A DNA stretch of 64,000 nucleotides from Streptomyces coacervatus (GTDB lineage Bacteria; Actinomycetota; Actinomycetes; Streptomycetales; Streptomycetaceae), in assembly GCF_029223485.1 (NCBI RefSeq), contig NZ_JARHTP010000015.1, positions 186,001 to 250,000 on the forward strand, written 5' to 3'. The notes beneath the pieces were generated by a model, which was not told the origin of the DNA, did no database searches, and worked only from the letters and a program-made list of their open reading frames with translations. A program made the translations under genes and the position numbers. The stretch's first letter is position 1. Each line of letters starts with the position of its first letter. This document shows positions 1 through 8,113 of the stretch, piece by piece.

Positions 1-26
1 CCGAAGCCAACGAGGCCGACGGCTGA
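1..26 (+). CDS. 3' end of an upstream gene (partial)
   Basis: The first bases read as an open frame ending in TGA at 24-26, with last residues EANEADG. A strong terminator hairpin begins 20 bases later, which is what one expects after the end of a plus-strand gene. Only seven codons are visible, so the product cannot be named. Confidence 0.4.
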
Positions 27-45
27 CAGCCCGCGTACGACGACC

Positions 46-85
46 GGGGCCCGTCCCACACCCCTGACGCCGTGGGACGGGCCCC
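46..85. terminator. Bidirectional terminator hairpin
   Basis: Perfect 14-bp inverted repeat (arms 46-59 and 72-85, 12-base loop) between a plus-strand gene end and the convergent end of the OmpA-domain gene. There is no clear T-run, as is common for Streptomyces terminators. It can serve both strands. Confidence 0.8.
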
Positions 86-117
86 GGCGTTTGTTCCCGT
101 GTGTCGTACGAGCCGGG

Positions 118-765
118 TCAGCCCTCCCCTCGCGGGAACGTGACCTCGACTCGCCTGTTCTTCCTGCGGCCCGCCTCCGTGGAGTTGTCGGCGATCGGGT
201 ACTGCTCGCCGTAGCCGCGTACCTCGAACGTGATGTTCGGGTCGTGGAGTTCCTGGTCCAGGACGTCCTGTACGGCGTTGGCGCGCTGCCTGGACAGGAC
301 GTCGCCGTGGGCGGAGGAGCCGAGGTTGTCGGTGAAGCCGAAGACGCGGACCTTTGTCGCGTTCTGCTTCTTGATCTCGTCCGCGATCGCGGCAATACGG
401 GACTTCGCCTCGCCGCTCAGCTTTGCGCTGTCCTTGCTGAACAGGACCTCGGCCTGCAAGGCGAACGTGACGTTCGAATTGGTGTCCTCGCGGCGTTCCT
501 CGCCGCCCTGGTCCTCTACGACGGACTTGATGTCCAGGACTTTGGGCGAGGCGAGGGTCGCGCCCTCGGGGAGCTTGAGGTCGGGGTCGTTCGGGTCCAC
601 TTTGACCGGGGCCGAGGCGGTGGCTTCGGTACCGGGCGGGACGCTCGGGCTGTCGTCCGCTTGGGCCGTCACGGCGCCGAAGACGTTTGTGGCGACCATG
701 AGTGAGGCGGCGGTGAGGGTCAGGGCGAGGCGGGGCGCCCGTGTTCGCGGTGAGGTGTCGGTCAT
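118..765 (-). CDS. Secreted OmpA-family protein, last gene of the Tad pilus locus
   Basis: 215 aa. Residues 1-36 are a Sec-type signal peptide (cleavage after AQA). Residues about 105-212 form an OmpA-C-like domain, with the SRQRANAVQDVL segment and the family-typical NRRVEVTF end. Such domains bind diaminopimelate-containing peptidoglycan non-covalently. The gene lies 8 bp after the lipoprotein gene and is the distal gene of the Tad gene run. Inference: it helps anchor the pilus base or secreted subunits to the cell wall. There is no outer membrane, so OmpA here refers only to the domain. Homology is sure, the pilus role is not. Confidence 0.9.
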   Translation of the reverse strand: MTDTSPRTRAPRLALTLTAASLMVATNVFGAVTAQADDSPSVPPGTEATASAPVKVDPNDPDLKLPEGATLASPKVLDIKSVVEDQGGEERREDTNSNVTFALQAEVLFSKDSAKLSGEAKSRIAAIADEIKKQNATKVRVFGFTDNLGSSAHGDVLSRQRANAVQDVLDQELHDPNITFEVRGYGEQYPIADNSTEAGRRKNRRVEVTFPRGEG

Positions 766-773
766 CGTGCGCC

Positions 774-1355
774 TCAGCCAGAGATCGAGATCGTGCCGCT
801 GGAGAACGTCGGCAGTTGGAAGGTCACTTCCGAGGCGCTCGTCGGCGGGGAGGGGAACTGCATGAACACGGCCAGGCTCTCACCGGCCTTGATCGTCGAG
901 AAACCCGTCGTTGTCAGCGGGCGGCCCTCCGTGTCGCGCAGCACGTAGTACCGCTTCTTGCCCTTCGAGTCGATGAGTGTGGCGCCGCCGAGGGATCTGC
1001 CGTTCCTGGTGATCTCGGTTTCATTGCCGCTCAACGCGGACGGAATCACGACGCTCTGGGCACCGTCGTTCTTCAAGTTGCCGTTCACGGTGACGAAGCC
1101 ACCCGAATCGCGCTGGGCGGAGGTGATCTGCAGAAGCAGCCCGTCCGAGCCCTTCAACTCGGCCAAGGGCGCCTCCGATTGCCCCTCCTGAGCATTCGGC
1201 TTGGACCCACCGTTCTTGGAGGCGGACGCCGACGTCTCCGGCTGCTTGCCGCCGTCCCCGCTACCACCGCAGCCGGCCACACCGACGGCCAGACCTGCCG
1301 CAACGGTCAACGCGACCATCCCCCTGCGGGCCTTCGTTGTGAACCGAATGCTCAT
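774..1355 (-). CDS. Lipoprotein of unknown function in the Tad locus
   Basis: 193 aa, starting at the ATG at 1353-1355 behind a GGAGAAGGA-like ribosome site. The N-terminus is a lipoprotein signal: KARR, a hydrophobic stretch, then lipobox VAGC with the acylated cysteine at residue 29. A Ser/Gly/Asn-rich linker (30-60) leads to a beta-rich domain containing GGFVTVNGNLKN and GESLAVFMQFPSPP, which looks like an immunoglobulin-like or DUF4352-type extracellular fold. It lies between the TadG-like gene and the OmpA-domain gene. Membrane anchoring is predicted, specific function unknown. Confidence 0.8.
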   Translation of the reverse strand: MSIRFTTKARRGMVALTVAAGLAVGVAGCGGSGDGGKQPETSASASKNGGSKPNAQEGQSEAPLAELKGSDGLLLQITSAQRDSGGFVTVNGNLKNDGAQSVVIPSALSGNETEITRNGRSLGGATLIDSKGKKRYYVLRDTEGRPLTTTGFSTIKAGESLAVFMQFPSPPTSASEVTFQLPTFSSGTISISG

Positions 1356-1386
1356 GCCTCTGCTTCCTTCTCCACTCGTCGTTCGC

Positions 1387-1992
1387 TTAGAGGTCGGCCA
1401 GATGGACGTCGAAGAGGTCCTTGGGTTCCGGCAGACCGGTCGGGTCGGCCGGGTCCGGTTCCCAAATCCGGTTGTCCTTGCAGGTGAGCTTCGGCAGGAC
1501 GTCGCTCCCGGCATCCTCACCAAGAGGGTCGAACGAACAGAGCGGTTCGATCACGGCTTTGGCGGACGCCGTGGCGTGCTTGCTCTCCGTACCAGGGACG
1601 ATCGAGTCTCCGACGGTCTTGTTCGTCTCCACCTCGACCGTGTAGCTCAGGTCCCACAGCTGCCCTGCGCATTGGCCGACGACGTGCGCGTCGTTCTGCG
1701 CCGCGAGTTCGTATGCACGGGGGCAACCGTCGAGTACGGCCGCACGGCCGTTGAGGATGTCCAGCCATTTCTTGGGATCGAGCAAGACGTCCTTCCACTG
1801 CCCTGCGAGCTTGTCCCGGGTGTCCTGCGCCGCCGCCAGAGCCGCCGCGTCGGCTGCCGTCTGGGCGCTGTTCCGGGTCGCCGCGGCCTGGCCGACCGCA
1901 AGATACGCGAACGCGAGAAAGAGCAGGCCCGCCACCACCGTGATGTAGATGGGGAAGGCCTGCCCTGCGTCGTCGTACTTGCGTGGCCGCAT
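1387..1992 (-). CDS. TadG/TadE-like pilus assembly protein
   Basis: 201 aa. A short basic, Gly-Gln-containing N-terminus is followed by one hydrophobic segment (about 15-36), then the motif RNSAQTAADAAALAAAQ (40-56), typical of actinobacterial TadG/Rv3654c-type proteins. The rest is a secreted domain with several cysteines. The ATG overlaps the stop codon of the Flp prepilin gene by one base (TGATG), so translation is coupled. Likely a minor pseudopilin or assembly factor of the Tad system. Confidence 0.85.
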   Translation of the reverse strand: MRPRKYDDAGQAFPIYITVVAGLLFLAFAYLAVGQAAATRNSAQTAADAAALAAAQDTRDKLAGQWKDVLLDPKKWLDILNGRAAVLDGCPRAYELAAQNDAHVVGQCAGQLWDLSYTVEVETNKTVGDSIVPGTESKHATASAKAVIEPLCSFDPLGEDAGSDVLPKLTCKDNRIWEPDPADPTGLPEPKDLFDVHLADL

Positions 1993-2189
1993 CAACCGCC
2001 GGTGACTTCGGCAATCTTGGCCGTGATGGCATCGAAGATCGTCTGCCCGATGCTCGTACCCGTGATGGCCAACACGATCGCCACGACCACCGCGATGATC
2101 CCCAGATACTCCACCGCCGTCTGGCCCTTGTCGTTGCGGGCGGCGCGGGACTGCAGGTACGCGACGGTGGTGTTGATCCAGTTGCTCAT
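1992..2189 (-). CDS. flp: Flp-type prepilin (major pilin candidate)
   Basis: 65 aa. A leader of 22 residues ends in KG, followed by QTAVEYLGIIAVVVAIVL. This is the Flp processing site: cleavage after Gly22, with Glu at mature position +5 and Tyr at +6, then a roughly 20-residue hydrophobic helix. The mature peptide would be about 43 residues, normal for Flp pilins. The start has a strong GGAGGGG ribosome site. A 160-bp gap with hairpins separates it from the response regulator gene, so it may have its own promoter or a processed, more abundant message. It is cut by a TadV-type peptidase not found in this window. Confidence 0.93.
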   Translation of the reverse strand: MSNWINTTVAYLQSRAARNDKGQTAVEYLGIIAVVVAIVLAITGTSIGQTIFDAITAKIAEVTGG

Positions 2190-2215
2190 GGTGTTCCCCT
2201 CCGGGTCGGGTCTCC

Positions 2216-2291
2216 GTGCCGCTCTCGGCACGAGAACCGTACGGCGGAACACCCGTCCCGCTGAAGGGTCCCAGGGCCCATTCAAGGGCCC
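2216..2291 (-). promoter_or_regulatory. flp: Hairpins in the leader of the Flp prepilin gene
   Basis: In the gap upstream of the pilin gene there are two dyads: GTGCCG/CGGCAC (2216-2221, 2226-2231) and GGGCCC/GGGCCC (2274-2279, 2286-2291). On the minus strand a TACGGT hexamer (plus coordinates 2236-2241) could be a -10 box, but I see no good -35. The distal hairpin could be an attenuator or RNA-processing site that sets pilin output apart from the upstream operon. Confidence 0.4.
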
Positions 2292-2349
2292 AAAACGAGA
2301 CCCGACCACGGCCTCGGGACTGCCCGATCCCCCCTGCCGCCACCTCAGT

Positions 2350-3243
2350 TCACCCCACCCCTCGGCCCGGACCGGGGGCTGTGCCGAGCCATTTGGCGGC
2401 TGCCTCCGAGCGGCTGGTGCTGTGGAGTTTCGCGAAGATGCGGTTGATGTGGTTCTTGACCGTCTTCTCGCTGATGAAGCAGGTGGCGGCGATTTGCTGG
2501 TTGTTCATGCCGGACGCTATGAGGTCCATGATCTCCGCCTCCCTCGTGCTGAGTTGGAACCTCGACCTGTCGGGAGCGGCCGGACGGCCACTCATCCATC
2601 CAGACGAAGACTGTCCCACATCCGGTTGCACTTGCGAAAGGTTTTCTGAAGAAATAGTGGAGGAGGGAGGGGGTGAATAAGTGAACTTCCCTGGTGGAGT
2701 GGGGACTTCGGGGTGTACATATTGTGACGCCGATGCCGACCTGTCGTATGCAGTCGCATCCAGAGCCCCTGCCGCGGTTGGGGTGAAGTGGGCCCTGCCC
2801 TCCTTGATGTCCCGTACCGCTGTGATCAGTTGGTCCGCCGTGAACTCGCCATGGACCAGGTAGCCGCAGGCGCCTCGGCGCAGGGCCTCCTGCACGATCT
2901 CCGACTCTCGGCTGTACGTCAGCATCATCACCGAGGCGATCTGCACCAGGTACGGGAGCGCCGAGATGCCGTCCACGCCGGGCATGCGGACGTCCAGGAG
3001 GACTACGTCGGGGTGGTGTTGGAGGGCGGCTTCGTAGGCCTGGCGGCCGTCTGCGGCTTCCGCCACGACCGCTATGTCCGGGCGGCCGGACAGGAGGGCC
3101 GTCAGTCCTGCGCGGACCACGGGGTTGTCGTCCGCCACGACGACCTTGAGCGGGGCGGGTGAGGGGAGGGCCTCGAACGGGTTCTGCGGTGGCGCCTGCT
3201 GGGGACCGTGGGGACCGGGGTGGGGAGTCGTGGGGTCCGGCAT
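2350..3243 (-). CDS. NarL-type response regulator of the Tad locus
   Basis: 297 aa from the ATG at 3241-3243, chosen because it has an AGGAGG ribosome site; a start at 3315 that overlaps the kinase stop is also possible. The receiver spans about 32-155, with acidic pair D38/D39 and phospho-acceptor D84 (VLLDVRMPG). Switch threonine T109 is present, but the usual GYLLK lysine is His131. A roughly 60-residue Pro/Ser-rich, relatively AT-rich linker leads to a LuxR-type helix-turn-helix (230-290). It forms a two-component system with the adjacent kinase, likely controlling the pilus genes. Confidence 0.88.
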   Translation of the reverse strand: MPDPTTPHPGPHGPQQAPPQNPFEALPSPAPLKVVVADDNPVVRAGLTALLSGRPDIAVVAEAADGRQAYEAALQHHPDVVLLDVRMPGVDGISALPYLVQIASVMMLTYSRESEIVQEALRRGACGYLVHGEFTADQLITAVRDIKEGRAHFTPTAAGALDATAYDRSASASQYVHPEVPTPPGKFTYSPPPSSTISSENLSQVQPDVGQSSSGWMSGRPAAPDRSRFQLSTREAEIMDLIASGMNNQQIAATCFISEKTVKNHINRIFAKLHSTSRSEAAAKWLGTAPGPGRGVG

Positions 3244-3256
3244 CGGGCGGCCTCCT

Positions 3257-3319
3257 CTCGTGTCGTGGGGGATGTTCATGTCGCGGGAGACGCTCGTGTC
3301 GTGGGGGATGTTCATGTCG
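3257..3319. repeat. 36-bp period in-frame tandem duplication
   Basis: A 27-bp sequence occurs at 3257-3283 and again at 3293-3319, a 36-base period (12 codons). On the minus strand each copy encodes MNIPHDT, so two extra ATG codons lie upstream of the best response-regulator start. The second copy also covers the kinase stop codon. Confidence 0.8.
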
Positions 3320-4805
3320 TCACGGCCGCCAGCGGGAGTTCCAGGCAGACCTCCGTGCCCCTGGCGTGGGCGCCGCGGCCGATGCTGATGCGGGCGCCTA
3401 CCGATGCCGCTCGTTCGACCATTCCGACCAAGCCGAAGTGGCCTGCTCTGCGGAGTTGTTCGAGGGTGGTACCGGAGGGCAGGCCGCGGCCGTCGTCGTA
3501 GACGCTGATACGAAGGAGGCCGCTGTCGACGCCTGCGCTTACGTCCACACGGGTCGGGGCCGCGTGGCGGTGGGCGTTCTCCATCGCCTCCGAAGCGATG
3601 GTGAGGAGCTGCCGGGCTACGGCCGGTGGGACGGGCGGGACGGCGTGCTCGCCTGTGGGGCGGTAGGTGGCCGGGACGCCGGTGCGGGTGCTGAAGTCCC
3701 GGGTTCGGGCGGCCAGTTCGGCCGGTACGTCGGTGACGTGGTCCGGGTCGGATTCGCGGCGCAGGTCGGCCAGGAGTTCGCGGGATTCGGCGTCGGCCCG
3801 GCGGGCCGAGCGGGCGACCAGTTCGGCCTGTTGCTTGACCAGCTCCGCGTCCACGTGAGCGGCGCCTGCGGAGCCCGCCAGGCCGTCTGCGGCCAGGGCC
3901 ACACCGTGCAGGGTCTTGGCCACGGAGTCGTGCATCTCCCTTGCCAGGCGGGCTCGTTCGGCGCTGACCGCCTCCGTGACCGCCAAGCGGGCCTGCATCG
4001 TGGTCAGGGCCTGGGTTGCGGCGCCGAAGCGGAACATGAGGTTGCGCAGGGCCGAGCCGACCGCGCCCGCGATCACGCAGAGGCCGGGGAGGAGCAGCGT
4101 CTCCGCCGGGCCGGCGGCGTGCAGGTGCTTCGACGCCGCGTGCACGAAGAAGAGGATCAGGGCCTGGAGGGATGCGAAGACCGCGGCGCCTCGCCAGCCG
4201 TAGACGATGCCGGCCAGGAGAGGGGTGCAGACGCTGACGTAGGCGAGTGTGGTGTCCGGGCCCGCGGAGATGAGGAGCAGGGAGCCGAAGAGGGTGTCCA
4301 GCGCCAGGAGGGTGGGGTGGCGCAGGAGGAGGGGGCCGAAGCGCTCCCAGTCTCTGAAGAGGACGTAGGAGCCCATGAAGGTGACTACGACCGCTGCGCC
4401 TACGAGGCGGGTGGCCAGGCCCGGGGCGGCGTTGAGGAGGGCGGCGGGGGCGGCCAGGGCGATCATGGCCAGGCGGAAGCCGAAGACCTGGCGGCACATT
4501 GCTTGTAGGGCGTTGATCTGGAGGGGGATGGTGGGGATGGCTTCGCCGGGTGCGGGTTCCGGTGCGGGTGTGTGGGTGGGCACCCGGCCTTCGGCCGGGT
4601 TTGGGTTCCCACCCGCACCGCCCGTACTACTTTCGTCGTCGAGTGCGGGTGGCCCCTGTGGGGGTCGAGCGCCATCGGCGACTGCTGGTCCTCGGGTGTG
4701 CGGCTGTGTCGGCAGCGCCGGTGGAGTCGTGATCTCCGGGGGCTTCGGGCGTCGCCGTAGCCGCCCCCGCCCGGTGCGTTCCCCTGTCGTCGCCATGGCC
4801 TTCAT
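3312..4805 (-). CDS. Sensor histidine kinase (HisKA_3 type) of the Tad locus
   Basis: 497 aa from the ATG at 4803-4805 with a GGGGGAGGG ribosome site. The first 90 residues are Pro/Gly-rich and cytoplasmic. Residues about 108-255 hold five or six hydrophobic segments. The dimerisation helix has phospho-acceptor His292 in EMHDSVAKTL. An ATPase domain follows, with an N-box (EAMENAHRHA) and G-box (DDGRGLP). There is no obvious extracellular sensor domain, so the signal may be sensed in the membrane. The gene starts 14 bp after tadC, and its stop overlaps a possible response-regulator ATG. Residues 66-80 are encoded by a hairpin-forming repeat. Confidence 0.9.
   Translation of the reverse strand: MKAMATTGERTGRGRLRRRPKPPEITTPPALPTQPHTRGPAVADGARPPQGPPALDDESSTGGAGGNPNPAEGRVPTHTPAPEPAPGEAIPTIPLQINALQAMCRQVFGFRLAMIALAAPAALLNAAPGLATRLVGAAVVVTFMGSYVLFRDWERFGPLLLRHPTLLALDTLFGSLLLISAGPDTTLAYVSVCTPLLAGIVYGWRGAAVFASLQALILFFVHAASKHLHAAGPAETLLLPGLCVIAGAVGSALRNLMFRFGAATQALTTMQARLAVTEAVSAERARLAREMHDSVAKTLHGVALAADGLAGSAGAAHVDAELVKQQAELVARSARRADAESRELLADLRRESDPDHVTDVPAELAARTRDFSTRTGVPATYRPTGEHAVPPVPPAVARQLLTIASEAMENAHRHAAPTRVDVSAGVDSGLLRISVYDDGRGLPSGTTLEQLRRAGHFGLVGMVERAASVGARISIGRGAHARGTEVCLELPLAAVTT
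4562..4618. repeat. Hairpin-forming repeat inside the kinase gene
   Basis: Nested inverted repeat: inner stem ACCCGGCC/GGCCGGGT (4582-4600) inside outer arms GTGCGGGT (4562-4569) and ACCCGCAC (4611-4618). It encodes a Pro-rich low-complexity part of the kinase N-terminus. It resembles the REP-like hairpins scattered through Streptomyces genomes. Confidence 0.6.
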
Positions 4806-4819
4806 CCCTCCCCCCGTCC

Positions 4820-5707
4820 CTACTTGCCCGTGAGCGAGCCGAAGTCGGTGCCGGAGCCGAGGAGCAGGCCGGCGCCGAGGAGGATCATGGTGGCCGGGAC
4901 CATGAAGGTGGTGATCATCATGGTGGCCTTGGGGACCGCGCGGGCCGCCTTGCGGCGGGCGTTCTGCGCGTCTGTGCGGCGCATGTCCTTTGCCAGGGAT
5001 ACGAGCGTGTCGACGATCGGGGCGCCCAGTTCCTCGCCCTGCTGCAGCGCCGTCACGAACATCGCGACCTGTTCGGAGTCGTTCCTGCGGCGCAGCTCGG
5101 CGAAGGCCTGGCGGCGGCTCATGCCGAGGTCCATCTGGCGGAGGGTGATGCGGAGTTCGTCCGCCCAGGGGCCCTCGTACTTGGAGGCCACCCGGTCCAG
5201 CGCCTGGCGGAAGCCGAGGCCCGCGCTCACCACGACCGCGAGCACATCGAGGAAGTCCGGCAGCGTGCGCTCGATGACGTCCTTGCGGATACGGATCGCC
5301 GACCAGATGCCGACCTCCGTCCAGAACGCGCCGAAGGCGAGCAGGATCACGGCGACGAAGAACTGACCCCTCAGCAGGAACACCAGGAAGCCGACTCCGC
5401 CCAGGAAGCCGTAGACCGCACGCCGGGCCGCATAGCGGTCGATGGTCAGACCGCCGGGATTGCCCGCGAGGTCGATCTTGCGGCGGTACCTGGCGACCAG
5501 CTTCGGGCCCATCAGGCGCAGAACCGCGGGCGCGTACCGCATGCCGAGGCGGTCGATGAGCGAGTCGACCGCACCGGTGCGGGTGGAACCGACCTCCAGG
5601 GCCAGCGCCAGGTCGCCGGGCAGCCGGGCGTCCGCGCGGTACATACGGATGCCGGCGAAGATGCCCCAGACGCTCAGGCCCATCACCAGTGCCAGCAGAA
5701 GTCCCAT
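4820..5707 (-). CDS. tadC: TadC, inner-membrane platform protein of Tad secretion
   Basis: 295 aa, a T2SSF-domain protein. One N-terminal membrane segment (1-20), two in the middle (about 95-130) and one near the C-terminus (about 263-287). The cytoplasmic core has the family features DFLDVLAVVVSAGLGFRQAL and MDLGMSRRQAFAEL. With TadB it should form the membrane platform on which the TadA ATPase drives pilin assembly. It follows tadB by 42 bp. Confidence 0.92.
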   Translation of the reverse strand: MGLLLALVMGLSVWGIFAGIRMYRADARLPGDLALALEVGSTRTGAVDSLIDRLGMRYAPAVLRLMGPKLVARYRRKIDLAGNPGGLTIDRYAARRAVYGFLGGVGFLVFLLRGQFFVAVILLAFGAFWTEVGIWSAIRIRKDVIERTLPDFLDVLAVVVSAGLGFRQALDRVASKYEGPWADELRITLRQMDLGMSRRQAFAELRRRNDSEQVAMFVTALQQGEELGAPIVDTLVSLAKDMRRTDAQNARRKAARAVPKATMMITTFMVPATMILLGAGLLLGSGTDFGSLTGK

Positions 5708-5749
5708 GGTCCCGTCCTCCCTCCAAGTTTCTCGGGCTTCTCAGACGTC

Positions 5750-6694
5750 TCAGACGTCGATACGGGACAGACGGCGGATGAGGATGAAGCCGATCGCGTA
5801 GAGCGCGAAGGCGATGATCACCGCGCCCTGGCCGATCGAGGAGCCCGTCATACGGTCCAACGCCCCGTCCTTGATGCTGTTCATCAGGAACAGCGAACCC
5901 ACGCCCAGCACCGGCACGGCGTACGACGTCATGTTCACCTGGGAGAGCTGGGTGCGGACCTCGCGCCGTGTCTCCTTGCGCTCCTCCAGCGTCTCCGTCA
6001 GGTTCCGCAGGGCGCTGACGACCTGGCCGCCCGCCCGGTTCGACAGCACCAGAGTCGTCACGAGAACGACCAGTTCGCGGGAGGGCAGCCGCTCCGCCAT
6101 CTCGCCCAGGGCGTCGTCCATCGAGGCGCCCATCGCCAACTGGTTGGCCACCTTGGCGAGTTCCTCCCCGGCCGGTGCCTCCAGCTCCTCCGCCGCCATC
6201 CCGATGGCCGTCCGCAGTGCCAGCCCCGCCTGCGTGGCGTTGGCCAGGATCCGTGCCATCTCGGGCAGTTGGTTGATGAACTTCTCGATCCGCTTCTGCC
6301 GCTGCCAGTTCAGGAACTGCAGCGCCACCCAGATGCCCAGCAGTCCGGCCAGCGGGCCGAAGAAGGGCGCCAGGGACGCCTGGCCGATCAGCCACAGGCC
6401 CGCCACCGTGGCGAGCATGTAGACGAAGAACTCGCCCGGCGTGATGTCCAGACCCGTCGCCGCCAGCCGCAGTTCCAGCTTCTTGCCGAGATTCGTACGG
6501 CGAAGGCGCCGGTCCAGGTTGCGGAAGCGCCGTCGGCGACCGCTCACCGGTATCTGGCCGGTGGCCGTGAGGCGGTCGACGAGTGCCTGCCGCTGAGCCT
6601 TGCCCAGGGCGTAGGAGTGCAGGCCGATGACTGCCAGGACGCAGGTCAGCAGGGTGATGCCGGTGGTGAGCGTGACTAGGGTTTGCAGATCCAT
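5750..6694 (-). CDS. tadB: TadB, inner-membrane platform protein of Tad secretion
   Basis: 314 aa, T2SSF-domain protein. N-terminal membrane helix (about 8-27), two central hydrophobic segments (about 88-128), the F-type domain with INQLPEMARILANATQAGLAL and LSNRAGGQVVSALRNLTETL, and two C-terminal segments (about 255-305). Paralogous to TadC, as in all Tad loci. It is 58 bp downstream of tadA, on the same strand. Confidence 0.92.
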   Translation of the reverse strand: MDLQTLVTLTTGITLLTCVLAVIGLHSYALGKAQRQALVDRLTATGQIPVSGRRRRFRNLDRRLRRTNLGKKLELRLAATGLDITPGEFFVYMLATVAGLWLIGQASLAPFFGPLAGLLGIWVALQFLNWQRQKRIEKFINQLPEMARILANATQAGLALRTAIGMAAEELEAPAGEELAKVANQLAMGASMDDALGEMAERLPSRELVVLVTTLVLSNRAGGQVVSALRNLTETLEERKETRREVRTQLSQVNMTSYAVPVLGVGSLFLMNSIKDGALDRMTGSSIGQGAVIIAFALYAIGFILIRRLSRIDV

Positions 6695-6752
6695 CGGGCG
6701 GTTCCTACCTGGGTTCCATGGGGACGGGTTCCTGCCTGCCTGGCATCTCGGT

Positions 6753-8090
6753 CTACCTGGCTTCTCGGGTGGCGAGCTGGTCTGCGGACTGGGCGACGCC
6801 GAACGCCTGCGGGACGGGCTGGTTCGCCATGTAGAGGCGGTCCGCGGTGCGGCGTGGCAGCGGGAAGTACTCGAAGGCGCCGTAGATACGGCCGTCGGCG
6901 GCCATCGGCCGGGCGTTGAAACGGGCCACCGTCGCCAGGCGGTACGGCTCGCTGCCGTGGCTGTCGAGGATCGCGATCTCGGTGATACGGCGGACGCCGT
7001 CGGCGAAGCGGGTGAGCTGGATGATCACGTCGATGGCGCTGTTGATCTGGTCGTGCAGCGCCTCGAAGGGGACTTCCACCTCGGACATCGATGCCAGGGT
7101 CTTCAGCCGCATCAGCGCGTCCTCCGCGCTGTTCGCGTGGACGGTGGCGAGGGAGCCGTCGTGGCCCGTCGACATCGCCTGGAGCATGTCGAGGGACTCA
7201 CCGCCTCGGACCTCACCGACCACGATGCGGTCGGGGCGCATACGGAGGGAGTTGCGAACCAGGTCGCGGATGGTGACCTGCCCCTTGCCCTCGACGTTCG
7301 GGGGGCGGGACTCCAGCCGGATCACATGCCCCTGCTGCAGCTGGAGTTCCGCCGAGTCCTCGATGGTGATGATGCGCTCGCTCTCGGGGATCAGGCCCGA
7401 CAACGCATTCAGCAGCGTCGTCTTGCCCGTGCCCGTCGCGCCCGACACGATCACGTTCGACTTCGCCTGCACCAGCCCCGCCAGCAGATACAGGATGGGC
7501 TCGTCCAGCGAGCCGAAGCCGATCATCTCCTGGAGCGTGAAGGAGCGCGGGAAACGGCGGATGGTGAGGGTGGCGCCCGTCAACGAAAGAGGCGGGATGA
7601 TCACGTTCACTCGCTCGCCGGACGGCAGACGCGCGTCGACCATCGGATTCGACTCGTCCACCCGCCTGTTGACCGTCGAGACGATCCGCTCGATCGTCTG
7701 CATCAGCTGGTCGTGAGAGGGGAAGCGGAGAGGCAACTGCTCCACCCTGCCGCCGCGCTCGACGAAGATCGCGTCAGGGCCGTTCACCATGATTTCCGTG
7801 ATCGACGCGTCTTCGAGGAGCGGCTCCAGGATGCCGAGGCCCAGCGCCTCGTCCACCACCCTGCGGATCAGCTGCGAGCGCTCGACCGTCGACAGCACCG
7901 GGCCCTCGCGGCTGATGATGTGCCCGAGGACCCGTTCCAGGCGGGCGCGGCGCTCGGCCGCGGCCAGCGCGCTCATCTCCGCGAGGTCGATCTCCTCCAG
8001 GAGCTTGGCGCGGTACGAGGCGACCAGGTGGCCGTCCTCCCCCCGGTGGCCGTTCTCTTCGGGGGAGTTGATGCGTGCGCGCAGGCTCAT
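6753..8090 (-). CDS. tadA: TadA/CpaF secretion ATPase
   Basis: 445 aa hexameric secretion ATPase (VirB11/CpaF family). The N-terminal domain covers about 1-200. Walker A GATGTGKTT is at 217-225, the Walker B-like RIVVGEV at 288-294 and the His box GHDGSLATVHAN at 309-320. All catalytic elements are intact. It powers polymerisation of Flp pilin and the pseudopilins. Its start is 23 bp after the second TadE-like gene. Confidence 0.95.
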   Translation of the reverse strand: MSLRARINSPEENGHRGEDGHLVASYRAKLLEEIDLAEMSALAAAERRARLERVLGHIISREGPVLSTVERSQLIRRVVDEALGLGILEPLLEDASITEIMVNGPDAIFVERGGRVEQLPLRFPSHDQLMQTIERIVSTVNRRVDESNPMVDARLPSGERVNVIIPPLSLTGATLTIRRFPRSFTLQEMIGFGSLDEPILYLLAGLVQAKSNVIVSGATGTGKTTLLNALSGLIPESERIITIEDSAELQLQQGHVIRLESRPPNVEGKGQVTIRDLVRNSLRMRPDRIVVGEVRGGESLDMLQAMSTGHDGSLATVHANSAEDALMRLKTLASMSEVEVPFEALHDQINSAIDVIIQLTRFADGVRRITEIAILDSHGSEPYRLATVARFNARPMAADGRIYGAFEYFPLPRRTADRLYMANQPVPQAFGVAQSADQLATREAR

Positions 8091-8113
8091 CGTCGGTGCT
8101 CCTTGTTCCTGCG

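Noticed and set aside
118..2189. Secretin or outer-membrane Tad component
   Set aside because: The OmpA-domain protein is soluble and peptidoglycan-binding, with no secretin signature; a Gram-positive organism has no outer membrane.
3312..6395. Very long open frames in the opposite or shifted frame (also 27253-31152 on the minus strand and 50384-53584 antisense)
   Set aside because: They run through well-supported genes in other frames. GC-rich DNA with strong third-position bias creates long spurious open frames; their translations are Arg/Pro/Gly-rich without domains.
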